A stretch of 64,000 nucleotides of DNA from DAHUYF01 sp963838385. GTDB lineage: Bacteria; Pseudomonadota; Alphaproteobacteria; ATCC43930; CGMCC-115725. Position 1 is the first letter of the stretch. Each line of letters starts with the position of its first letter. The translations under genes were made by a program, and so were the position numbers. The stretch is taken from the NCBI GenBank assembly GCA_963838385.1, contig CAWIRE010000003.1, positions 682,001 to 746,000 of the forward strand, read 5' to 3'. Positions 8,367-15,700 of the stretch are shown here, piece by piece. A model generated the notes under the pieces. That model did not search any database and was not told where the DNA came from. It saw only the letters and a list, made by a program, of their open reading frames with translations.

Positions 8367-9803
8367 ATGGTCGTCGAGGAGGTAGATGCCGTTCGCAAGC
8401 CGCTGCTTCAGCGCCTCGACAGGATGCTGACGCTGCGGTTCGCGGATCGCGATCTCGAGCAGCGCTTCGTCACGGATCATGTGACGAGCGGTCTCTCCGC
8501 CATCCGCATCTTCCTGCTCGGCGCCTGCCTGCTCTATGGCGCGTTCGGCATCCTCGACGCTTACATCATCGCCGATGCGCGCATCGTTGCCTGGGTGATC
8601 CGTTACGGCATGGTCTGTCCGTTTCTCGCGGTGGTCCTGCTGCTGACCTATTGGTCGGGGTTCCAACATTTCGCGCAGGTGCTGCTGGCGCTCTGCGTGC
8701 TGATCTCGGGGCTGGGCATCATCGCCATGACCGCCGTGGCGGCGCCGCCGGGAAATGCGCTCTACTACGCCGGCCTGATCATGGTCGTGATCTACGGCGC
8801 GAGCCTGGTGCGGCTGCGCTGCGTGATCGCGGCGATGGTCTCGCTGCTGTTGCTGGCGATCTATCAGCTCTCCGCGCTCTACATCAATCCGATCCCGTCG
8901 GCGCTGCTGCTGAACAACGACTTCTTCCTCACCTTCTCGGTCGGGGTCGGAATTTTCGCCAGCTACATGCAGGAGATCTACGCGCGGCACGATTTCACCA
9001 GCGCCGAGCTGCTGCGGCAGGAAAAGGCGCGCTCCGACGAGCTGAGGACCGCGGCGGAGGCGGCGAGCAAGTCGAAAAGCGATTTCCTCGCCATCATGAG
9101 CCATGAGCTGCGCACGCCGCTGAACGCGATCCTCGGCTTCAGCGAGATCATGCGCCTGCGGATGTTCGGACCGGTCGGCTCGGAGCGCTATGTCTCCTAT
9201 GTCGACGACATCTTCTCGACCGCGCAGCATCTGCTGCGGGTGATCTCCGACATCCTCGACCTCTCCAAGGCCGAGCTCGGCAAGCTCTCCCTCTACGAGG
9301 AGGAGGTGGATCTGCTCGCCGTGCTCGACCAGTGCTTCCGCCTGCTGCGCGACCGGGCGGCCGAGCAGGGCGTGCGCATGTCGCTGCAGACCGACGGCGT
9401 CGACGCGGCGATGATCTTCGCCGACCAGACCTTGATCACCCAGGTGTTCCTGAACCTGATGGGCAACGGCATCAAATTCACGCCGTCGCCGGGCGCGGTG
9501 ACGGCCTCGGTGAGCCGCGATCAGGATGGCGGCGTGATCGTCCGGGTGACCGATACCGGCATCGGCATCGCGGAAGCGGACCTACAGCGCGTTCGGGAAC
9601 CGTTCACGCAGGTGGCGAACGCACTGACGCGCAAACACGGCGGCGCCGGTCTCGGCCTGCCGCTGGTGTGCCGGATCGTCGAATTGCACAACGGCTCCCT
9701 CAGGATCGAGAGCCAGCTCGGCGCCGGAACCAGCGTCACCGTGAAGCTGCCGCCGGAGCGCTGCCTCGCCCGCGCGGCGGCGCCGAAGCGGGGCGTGGCC
9801 TAG
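8367..9803 (+). CDS. Membrane sensor histidine kinase
   Basis: Hybrid-free sensor kinase of 478 residues from this start. The N-terminal half has about six membrane segments and no obvious periplasmic domain. A short coiled linker leads to the HisKA domain with the phospho-acceptor in FLAIMSHELRTPLNAILGF, then the HATPase domain: N box NLMGNGIKFT, G1 DTGIGI, and G2 GGAGLGLPL. ATG 8367 is preceded by GGAGGG; ATG 8286 in the same frame is an alternative. No response regulator gene is adjacent, so its partner is unknown. Its stop shares a CTAG with the stop of the convergent methyltransferase. Confidence 0.88.
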   Translation: MVVEEVDAVRKPLLQRLDRMLTLRFADRDLEQRFVTDHVTSGLSAIRIFLLGACLLYGAFGILDAYIIADARIVAWVIRYGMVCPFLAVVLLLTYWSGFQHFAQVLLALCVLISGLGIIAMTAVAAPPGNALYYAGLIMVVIYGASLVRLRCVIAAMVSLLLLAIYQLSALYINPIPSALLLNNDFFLTFSVGVGIFASYMQEIYARHDFTSAELLRQEKARSDELRTAAEAASKSKSDFLAIMSHELRTPLNAILGFSEIMRLRMFGPVGSERYVSYVDDIFSTAQHLLRVISDILDLSKAELGKLSLYEEEVDLLAVLDQCFRLLRDRAAEQGVRMSLQTDGVDAAMIFADQTLITQVFLNLMGNGIKFTPSPGAVTASVSRDQDGGVIVRVTDTGIGIAEADLQRVREPFTQVANALTRKHGGAGLGLPLVCRIVELHNGSLRIESQLGAGTSVTVKLPPERCLARAAAPKRGVA

Positions 9804-11230
9804 CTCTTGCGCAAGGTGAGGAGGACGACGCGGCCGGTCGGGTCGTGGCTGATCTCGACGGCGGCATCCGGCAGCCCCGACGCAAGGCCGCGCATGTCGG
9901 CGTCGCTGCGATAGAGGATGTTCCAATCGCAGAGAAACTCCATCGGCCAGAGATTGCCGATCGGCGTCTCCAGCATATTGCCGACGATGAGGGTGCCGCC
10001 GGGCGCGAGCTGGGCGTAGAGGGCTTCGGTGAGCGCCTTGGCGCGGCGCGCCGACAGATAGTCGATGAGGCCGACGCTGTAGATGAGATCCTGCTCGGGG
10101 AGCTTGCCGAACAGCTCGCCGGCGCGGGTCAGCTGGCTGAACGAGGTATGCAGGCAGCTGAGATTGGCCTTGCCGCGAAGCCGCATGGTGGCGGGATAGC
10201 TGCTTTCATACACCTGCGACAGCGCGCGCTCGTCCTGATCGATCAGCGTGAAATGCGCCGGCCGCGGCAGGTCGCGAAGCTGCAGGTAATCGATCACCTC
10301 GCGGCCCGGCCCACATCCGAGGCTGGTGATCCGCGCCGGCCCTTCCGCCCGCGCCAGCACCGTCGAGGCGATCGCCTGGCGCATGATGACCATGCGCGTG
10401 GCGATGCATTCGGCGACGTCGAGGCCGAGGCGATGCACGAGCTGGTCGAACAGGTGCTCGCCCTCGCGCCGCCAGGAATAGACCATGTCCATGATCTGGA
10501 AGTCGCCGGGATAGCCCAGCGGCTTCTCATAGCTTCGGCGCCAGATGGCGCCGGGCATGAATTCGGGCGTGAGAATGAGCTCGGTGAGCTCCTTCGTCGC
10601 GCGTCGGGCGTCGTCGTCGGCCATGATCGGCGCCACGAGCTCGTTCGCGGTGCGCCACAGCTTGCGCCACCTCGGCAGCACCCGCTCCTCGCACGCCGCC
10701 AGCATGGCGTCCATGGCGGCCGGCTGCGGCCGGGTCTTGACGAAGCGATCGAGCGAGGCGCGATGGCTGCGCAGCAGGTGCAGCACGTCGGCACAGAGAC
10801 GACGATAGTCGGCCGAGACGCGCTGATCGGGCTCGAGGTCTTCCTCGAGGCGGCTGCGGACCAGGATCTCTTCGTATCTCGGGATGACCTCGGCGGCCCG
10901 GAAGCAGCGATCGGTCAGGCGGACGCCGATCCTGGTCCCGAGCGGCGTCGGCTGCACGCGCGCAACTTCGCCGGCGGCATCGAACAGCGGGATCCCCTTG
11001 ACCGCGAGCGCGACCGAGACCCGATCGCCGATGGTGCAGATCTCGTTCGAGCCGGAAGCGGCGGCGGAGGCGCCGATGCCGTTGAGGCTGATGTCATCCA
11101 GCGCGTGAGCAATGCCGTTGAGAGCAAGTTCGGGGGCCGCGTGCTTGAAGATGTCGCGCACGCGGTAGCGTTCCGCGCGATAGAAGACGGCGCGTCCCTG
11201 GCCGCCGCGGAGCTGCTCGTAGCTGTTCAT
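9800..11230 (-). CDS. PilZ-domain protein fused to class I SAM methyltransferase
   Basis: A 476-residue two-domain protein. Residues 1-110 look like a PilZ domain, with RYRVR (RxxxR) and DISLNG (DxSxxG), the two motifs that bind cyclic di-GMP. A helical middle (residues 130-280) leads to a Rossmann methyltransferase: motif I ITSLGCGPGREVIDYL, then LIDQDERAL, and LIYSVGLIDYL. The start is uncertain: ATG 11230 has a GAGG site, ATG 11275 would add 15 residues. Substrate unknown; similar architectures are annotated as 3-hydroxypalmitate methyl ester synthases, which I cannot confirm. Confidence 0.8.
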   Translation of the reverse strand: MNSYEQLRGGQGRAVFYRAERYRVRDIFKHAAPELALNGIAHALDDISLNGIGASAAASGSNEICTIGDRVSVALAVKGIPLFDAAGEVARVQPTPLGTRIGVRLTDRCFRAAEVIPRYEEILVRSRLEEDLEPDQRVSADYRRLCADVLHLLRSHRASLDRFVKTRPQPAAMDAMLAACEERVLPRWRKLWRTANELVAPIMADDDARRATKELTELILTPEFMPGAIWRRSYEKPLGYPGDFQIMDMVYSWRREGEHLFDQLVHRLGLDVAECIATRMVIMRQAIASTVLARAEGPARITSLGCGPGREVIDYLQLRDLPRPAHFTLIDQDERALSQVYESSYPATMRLRGKANLSCLHTSFSQLTRAGELFGKLPEQDLIYSVGLIDYLSARRAKALTEALYAQLAPGGTLIVGNMLETPIGNLWPMEFLCDWNILYRSDADMRGLASGLPDAAVEISHDPTGRVVLLTLRKS

Positions 11231-11651
11231 GGGCGGCCTCGCGACCGCGCCATCGAACGCAACGATTGAGGGCATCCCCGGCAATCGCCTGCGCGACCAT
11301 AAAAGCGGGTGGGGCCGCGCGAGGCGGAGTTAAAGTTCCACACGGACTTCCATCCTTAGATTTTTTATTTTGATCCCTTAATCCAAAGCTAGACGAGCTA
11401 CAAACTATAGGCAAGCGCCTATTTGCGTTCTGCTGACGTGGCGTTGGAGGGGTGGCAGCAACCGTAAATAGCACCACCTTTGGTGGGCGCGAATTTAGGC
11501 AGCCACTGTTAATTGTGTGGCGGACAATTATGTCGGGTGCGTGACCGGCATGCCGGGGCCGGCACGCGCGGATTTTTTTTCGTATCGGTCGACCGCCTGG
11601 TCGTATACGGGGGGCCGGCCGATCGGACGAGCCGGAGCGGCGTCGGCGTTT
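11231..11651. other. Intergenic region with orphan terminator; possible small RNA on plus strand
   Basis: No protein gene is evident. The region is AT-rich for this genome around 11350-11410 and contains two small inverted repeats (ATAGGC-AAGC-GCCTAT; CCACC-TTT-GGTGG). It ends in a strong plus-strand terminator although no plus-strand gene precedes it. This arrangement suggests a short untranslated transcript. Confidence 0.4.
11537..11580 (+). terminator. Intrinsic terminator without an upstream gene
   Basis: GTGCGTG (11537-11543) pairs with CACGCGC (11563-11569), and CCGGC (11545-11549) with GCCGG (11558-11562), giving a 12-bp GC stem with one bulge. Eight T residues follow at 11573-11580. 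The polarity is plus, so it does not serve tRNA-Leu or the methyltransferase, both on the minus strand. Confidence 0.75.
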
Positions 11652-11737
11652 TGGTGCCCCTGGAGGGACTTGAACCCCCACGCCCTTGCGAGCAACAGAT
11701 TTTGAGTCTGCCGCGTCTACCGTTCCGCCACAGGGGC
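11652..11737 (-). tRNA. tRNA-Leu (anticodon CAA)
   Basis: The reverse strand folds as a class II tRNA of 86 bases with an encoded 3' CCA. The acceptor GCCCCTG pairs with CAGGGGC, the D-arm follows (TGGCGGAACGGTAGACGC), the anticodon stem GCAGA/TCTGT encloses loop CTCAAAA with anticodon CAA, a long variable arm is present, and the T-arm contains GGTTCAAGTCC. The long variable arm and CAA anticodon identify leucine, codon UUG. Confidence 0.96.
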
Positions 11738-11863
11738 TCTTCTGTTCCACGGCGGACCGGTGGCCCGGCCGTGCGTCAGCCGCGCGGGATCATTGGAGAC
11801 GCGCCGCCGGCCGTCAAGCCGCTCCGCCCGAGCGCCTCGCGGGTCCGCCGCCGATCCGGCGGC

Positions 11864-11880
11864 TTTAAGCAAAACTTAAA
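11864..11880. promoter_or_regulatory. TTTAAG/CTTAAA inverted repeat upstream of chemoreceptor gene
   Basis: A perfect 6-bp inverted repeat (TTTAAG-CAAAA-CTTAAA) in the short AT-rich leader of the PAS/MCP gene, about 47 bases before its start. It could be an operator or part of the promoter; no regulator is assigned. Confidence 0.3.
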
Positions 11881-11926
11881 TCGCATTGTGGTGTTCTGCC
11901 TAGCCATGGTTGAGTTGGTGAGGGCA

Positions 11927-13180
11927 ATGCTCATCCTTCGGGCGCTGTTTGGCAAAAATCGCGAATTGGCTGCTCTGCGCGAGACCGCGGAGCGGCTGCA
12001 GGAATGGTTCGATTCCGCGATGGTGATGGTGGACAACATGCCGCTGGGGGTCGCCTGGAGCGATGCCCAGCGGGAATTCGTCATCACCTATGTGAACGAG
12101 ACCGGCAAGGCCATGCTCGATGGCGTGGTCCGGGGCGGCGGCGGGGCGATGGCGGGCCAGGCGCTTCACGCGGTCTTCCCGGAGCTTGCCGAACGATCGA
12201 GCGAGCTCTCCGATCCCGCACGGATGCCGCTGCGCCTCGAGATCACGCTGGGCGCGCTGGTGATCGATCTGCGCGTCCTCGCCATCAAGAACGGGCAGGG
12301 CGCCTATACCGGCGCGATGGCCGTCTGGTCGGATGTGACGCAACGGGCGCGGCTCGCCCGCGCCTTCGAGACCAACGTCACCGCGGCGGTCGAAGGGGTG
12401 GTCGCGGCGGTGACCCGCATGGAAGCCTCCACGCGATCGATGGCGGCGCTGACCGACGAGGCCACGCAGCGATCGACCGCGGTCGCGTCGGCGGCCAGCC
12501 AGGCGAGCGGAGACGTGCACAGCGCCGCCACCACGGCCGACGCGCTGACCGCTTCCTTGTCGAGCATCGCCGCCCAGGTCGCGCAGGCATCGTCGGTCGC
12601 CGACAAGGCCGTCGACGAGGTCAAGCACACCGACGAGACGATGCGCAGCCTGGCGGCGGCGGCGCAGCAGATCGGCGAGGTGGTGGATCTCATCCAGGCG
12701 ATCGCCGGGCAGACCAATCTCCTCGCCCTCAACGCCACGATCGAGGCGGCGCGCGCCGGCGAGTCCGGCAAGGGCTTCGCCGTGGTGGCTTCGGAGGTCA
12801 AGAACCTCGCCTCGCAAACTGCCAGTGCCACGGACCAGATCCGCAGCCAGATCGAAGGCGTCCGGCGTGCCGCGGCGGAAGCGGTGGAGGCGATGCAGCG
12901 CATCGGCTCGACCATCGCCCAGGTCGGCAAGGCCGCCGGCACCATCACCGAAGCGGTCGAGCGGCAGGGAGCGGTGACGCAAGAAATGGCGGGCAGCATG
13001 GGGCACGCCGTGGCCGGCACGAGCGACGTCTCGTCCAACATCACGGCGGTGATGAGCACCTCGACGCAAGCCGGCGCGACGGCGGCCGAGCTGCTCGCCG
13101 CGGTCGGCGCCTTGTCGGGTCAATCGACGCAGCTGCGCGAGCAGGTGGCCGAGTTCCTGACGACGATCCGCGTCGCCTGA
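11927..13180 (+). CDS. Soluble PAS-containing methyl-accepting chemotaxis protein
   Basis: A 417-residue chemoreceptor-like protein without membrane segments. Residues 1-130 form a PAS-like sensor (FDSAMVMVDNMPLGVAW, then YVNETGKAML). The remainder is a long helical signalling domain whose hairpin tip reads VVDLIQAIAGQTNLLALNAT followed by IEAARAGESGKGFAVVASEV, the hallmark of MCP tips that contact CheA/CheW. ATG 11927 has a GGTGAGGG site; ATG 11906 in the same frame lacks one. Being cytoplasmic, it presumably senses an internal cue. No che genes are near. Confidence 0.87.
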   Translation: MLILRALFGKNRELAALRETAERLQEWFDSAMVMVDNMPLGVAWSDAQREFVITYVNETGKAMLDGVVRGGGGAMAGQALHAVFPELAERSSELSDPARMPLRLEITLGALVIDLRVLAIKNGQGAYTGAMAVWSDVTQRARLARAFETNVTAAVEGVVAAVTRMEASTRSMAALTDEATQRSTAVASAASQASGDVHSAATTADALTASLSSIAAQVAQASSVADKAVDEVKHTDETMRSLAAAAQQIGEVVDLIQAIAGQTNLLALNATIEAARAGESGKGFAVVASEVKNLASQTASATDQIRSQIEGVRRAAAEAVEAMQRIGSTIAQVGKAAGTITEAVERQGAVTQEMAGSMGHAVAGTSDVSSNITAVMSTSTQAGATAAELLAAVGALSGQSTQLREQVAEFLTTIRVA

Positions 13181-13264
13181 GCCGATCGAGCGCCGATCCC
13201 GGCGACTTGCGCGCGGCTGCGGCTTCGCGCTAGACCCGCGCGCCGGCAACGGGCAGGACGGGTC

Positions 13265-13717
13265 ATGGCGCTGCGCTATTTCGAGGATTTCCGCATTGGC
13301 GAGGTGCTGGCGCTGGGCAGCCGGCCGGTGAGCGAGGCGGAGATCATCGATTTCGCCCGCCAGTTCGACCCGCAGCCTTTCCACGTCGATCCCGAGCGTG
13401 CGCGCGACAGCGTCTTCGGCGGCCTCGTCGCCAGCGGCTGGCACACTTGCGCCCTCTACATGCGTCTCCTGGTCGACGGCTTCGTCGGCACCGTGGCGGA
13501 AAGCATGGGCTCGCCCGGCATCGACAAGATCGAATGGCTGAAGCCGGTGCGTCCCGGCGACACGCTCACGGGGCGGCTGACCATCCTCGACGTCGTCCCG
13601 TCGAAAAGCCGCCCCGATCGTGGCACGATAAAATGCCTCGGCGAGATGCTGAACCAGCATGGCGAGATCGTCATGGCCATGCGCAATGTCGGCTTCTTCG
13701 GCCGCCGGCCCCGCTGA
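13265..13717 (+). CDS. MaoC-family dehydratase
   Basis: A single hot-dog domain protein of 150 residues. The R-hydratase motif is visible as DFARQFDPQPFHVDPERAR, with the Asp-His pair expected to hydrate enoyl-CoA, then GGLVASGWHTCALYMRL. Acts on an acyl-CoA double bond, probably in fatty acid or ethylmalonyl-type metabolism; mesaconyl-CoA hydratases are larger, so that role is unlikely. ATG 13265 is close to the local transcription unit start; the DedA-like gene follows 9 bases downstream. Confidence 0.88.
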   Translation: MALRYFEDFRIGEVLALGSRPVSEAEIIDFARQFDPQPFHVDPERARDSVFGGLVASGWHTCALYMRLLVDGFVGTVAESMGSPGIDKIEWLKPVRPGDTLTGRLTILDVVPSKSRPDRGTIKCLGEMLNQHGEIVMAMRNVGFFGRRPR

Positions 13718-13726
13718 GGCGCGCCG

Positions 13727-14305
13727 GTGCTGCGTCCCGCCTACGATTGGATCATGCGGCTCGCCGCCGGGCCCAACGCGGTCTGGGCGCTGGCCGGCGT
13801 CGCCTTCGTCGAGAGCTCGATCTTTCCCATCCCGCCCGACGTGCTGCTGATCCCGATGATCATCGCCGCGCCCCGCCGCGCCTGGCGCTACGCGGCGGTC
13901 GCCACGCTCGCCTCGGTGATCGGCGGATATCTGGGATATGCCATCGGCTATTTCGCCTTCGCCACCCTCGGCCGCGCCGTGCTCGAGTTCTACCATGCCA
14001 TGCCGGCCTATGAGCGCTTCAAGGCGGCGGCGGCGGAGTGGGGCGCCTGGGTCATCATCCTCAAGGGCATGACGCCCATCCCCTACAAGCTGGTCACCAT
14101 CGCCAGCGGCTTCGTCAAATTCGATCTCCTGACCTTCACCATCGCCTCGCTGATCTCGCGCAGCCTGCGCTTCTTCCTGGTGGCGGCGCTGCTCTACTGG
14201 TTCGGCGAGCCGATCCGACGCTTCATCGAGGGCCGCCTGATGCTGGTTACCAGCGCCTTCGCGGTGACGCTGGTGGGCGGGTTCCTCGTCCTCCATTATC
14301 TCTAG
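13727..14305 (+). CDS. YqaA/DedA-family inner membrane protein
   Basis: A 192-residue SNARE-associated (DedA) family protein with the family signature FVESSIFPIPPDVLLIPM near the N-terminus, a re-entrant loop region and LKGMTPIPYKLVTIASGF in the second half. Members are thought to act as lipid scramblases or flippases in the inner membrane. It starts at GTG 13727, nine bases after the MaoC stop. Its TAG stop lies within the CTAG at the left end of the palindromic element, suggesting that the insertion lies exactly at the gene end. Confidence 0.88.
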   Translation: MLRPAYDWIMRLAAGPNAVWALAGVAFVESSIFPIPPDVLLIPMIIAAPRRAWRYAAVATLASVIGGYLGYAIGYFAFATLGRAVLEFYHAMPAYERFKAAAAEWGAWVIILKGMTPIPYKLVTIASGFVKFDLLTFTIASLISRSLRFFLVAALLYWFGEPIRRFIEGRLMLVTSAFAVTLVGGFLVLHYL

Positions 14306-14586
14306 GAGCCTGTCTGGGAAATGGCATGGGTCTGCGTTGCACGAGGATGGGGCGATGTTAGGAGCGCGGCCGCAGGCGATGCTGGACGCATCGGCAAGGC
14401 CGCGCGACGCGGCAGCGCCCCATCCTCGTGCAACCCTCCGGGACATCGGCATTTCGCGTCTGGACGTCGTCGCTCGTCGCTCACGATGCGCACGGCATCG
14501 CTTCGCTCCTCCCCCGGATCAAAGTCCGGGGCAGACGCGAAATGCCGATGTCGCAGACCCATGCCATTTCCCAGACAGGCTCCTAG
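14302..14586. mobile_element. MITE-like palindromic element (277 bp, CTAG flanks)
   Basis: Perfect 35-bp inverted repeats at 14302-14336 and 14552-14586. Counting CTAG at both ends as a target duplication, the element is 14306-14582 with 31-bp termini starting GAGCCTGTCTGGG. It encodes no protein. Inside are two more perfect stems: 14337-14354 with 14416-14433, and 14442-14462 with 14532-14552, the second enclosing CCCCGGA/TCCGGGG (14512-14531). The whole can fold as a three-armed structure. CTAG fits the YTAR target of IS5-family transposases (inference), so it may be a non-autonomous relative. It separates the DedA-like gene from dsbB. Confidence 0.75.
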
Positions 14587-14590
14587 CGCC

Positions 14591-15079
14591 ATGACGCAAC
14601 CGCGCCTCGCGCCTCTCCTGCTGCTGATCGCCGCCGCCGCGGTGGTGGGCGGCGCCTGGGGCTTCCAGATCGTCGGCGGGCTGGCGCCCTGCGAGCTTTG
14701 CCTCTACGAGCGCTGGCCCTATTACGCGGTGATCGCTGCCGCGCTGGCGGCGCTGATCGCCGGGCGGCGCGGGGCGACGCGGGCGCTGCTCGTGTTCTCG
14801 GCACTGGTGTTTCTCGCCGGCGCCGGCCTCGCGCTCTATCATGTCGGCGTCGAGCAGCACTGGATTGCCGGCCCCAGCGCCTGCACCGGCGGCGGCCCCG
14901 CCGGCAGCATCGAGGAGCTGCGGCGGCGTCTCCTGGCGCAGCAGGTGGTGCAGTGCGACCAGGTGCAATGGTCGCTCTTCGGCCTGTCGCTTGCCGCCTG
15001 GAACGCGGTGATCTCGCTGGCGCTGGCGCTCGCCTCGTTCGCCGCGCTGCGCCGGCTTGGGTCGAGGAGGAGGCCATGA
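14591..15079 (+). CDS. dsbB: Disulfide bond formation protein B
   Basis: Inner-membrane quinone reductase that reoxidises DsbA, 162 residues with four membrane helices. The first periplasmic loop holds CELC (Cys 34, Cys 37) in LAPCELCLYERWPYY, and the second loop holds Cys 98 and Cys 122, the pair that exchanges with DsbA. ATG 14591 lies five bases beyond the palindromic element, so the element now supplies its upstream region and any ribosome site (GGCTCCTAGCGCC is weak). The stop overlaps the start of coq7 by four bases. Confidence 0.92.
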   Translation: MTQPRLAPLLLLIAAAAVVGGAWGFQIVGGLAPCELCLYERWPYYAVIAAALAALIAGRRGATRALLVFSALVFLAGAGLALYHVGVEQHWIAGPSACTGGGPAGSIEELRRRLLAQQVVQCDQVQWSLFGLSLAAWNAVISLALALASFAALRRLGSRRRP

Positions 15080-15624
15080 GCGAATTTCCCCGCCGCTTGC
15101 CCGGCGATCCCTCGCCCCAGGCGCTGATCGAGCGCATGATCCGCGTCGACCATGCCGGCGAGTACGGCGCCAAGCGCATCTATGACGGGCAGCTCGCCGT
15201 GCTCGGCCGCTCGCGGGTCGCGCCGGAGATCCGCCGCATGGCGGAGCAGGAGCAGCGTCATCTCGCCGCCTTCGACAAGCTCGTCGCCGAGCGCCGGGTG
15301 CGCCCGACCGTGCTGTCGCCGCTCTGGCACGCCGCGGGCTTCGCGCTCGGCGCCGCCACCGCGCTCCTCGGCGAGCGCGCCGCCATGGCCTGCACCGTCG
15401 CGGTGGAAGAGGTGATCGACGAGCATTACCGGCGCCAGAGCGAGGCGCTGGGCGATGCCGAGCCGGCGCTCAAATCGGCGATCGACGAGTTCCGCCGCGA
15501 CGAGAACGAGCATCGCGACGTGGCGCTCGCCCATGGCGCGGAGGAAGCGCCCGGCTATCCCGCGCTCAGCGCCGCCATCAAGGCCGGCTCGCGGCTCGCC
15601 ATCTGGCTCTCGACGCGTATTTAG
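15076..15624 (+). CDS. coq7: Demethoxyubiquinone hydroxylase, Coq7 family
   Basis: Di-iron monooxygenase for the penultimate step of ubiquinone synthesis, 182 residues. Metal ligands are visible in two ExxH repeats: HAGEYGAKRIYDGQ (Glu 29), EQEQRHLAAFD (Glu 59, His 62), VEEVIDEHYRRQ and DENEHRDVALAHG. ATG 15076 overlaps the dsbB stop (ATGA) and follows GGAGGAGG inside dsbB, so the two are co-translated. DsbB uses quinone as electron acceptor, which gives the pairing some functional logic. A short palindromic repeat begins at its stop codon. Confidence 0.92.
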   Translation: MSEFPRRLPGDPSPQALIERMIRVDHAGEYGAKRIYDGQLAVLGRSRVAPEIRRMAEQEQRHLAAFDKLVAERRVRPTVLSPLWHAAGFALGAATALLGERAAMACTVAVEEVIDEHYRRQSEALGDAEPALKSAIDEFRRDENEHRDVALAHGAEEAPGYPALSAAIKAGSRLAIWLSTRI

Positions 15625-15676
15625 CGCGACGCAACGCGTCGTCGATTGCTCTTGCAATCGCGAGAGCCCGCACAGG
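15624..15676 (+). repeat. REP-like palindromic repeat, copy 1
   Basis: Starts at the stop codon of coq7. It has two stems: CGACGC/GCGTCG (15627-15632 with 15636-15641) and CGATTGC/GCAATCG (15643-15649 with 15654-15660), followed by CGAGAGCCCGCAC. The same two-stem plan and tail recur after three other plus-strand genes in the window. Confidence 0.7.
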
Positions 15677-15700
15677 CGGAGCGGAGAAGGACCTTTCGCC

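Noticed and set aside
11094..11750. A 218-residue minus-strand ORF containing GTVDAADSKSVARKG
   Set aside because: The N-terminal part is the translation of tRNA-Leu, a well-known false gene, and the remainder overlaps the methyltransferase gene in the wrong frame.
14442..14552. CRISPR-like spaced repeats (TCGTCGCTCGTCGCT)
   Set aside because: Only short, imperfect tandem triplets within a hairpin; no regular repeat-spacer spacing and no cas genes in the window.
14321..14594. Short ORFs inside the palindromic element
   Set aside because: They depend on symmetrical repeat sequence, occur on both strands, and have no ribosome sites or domains.
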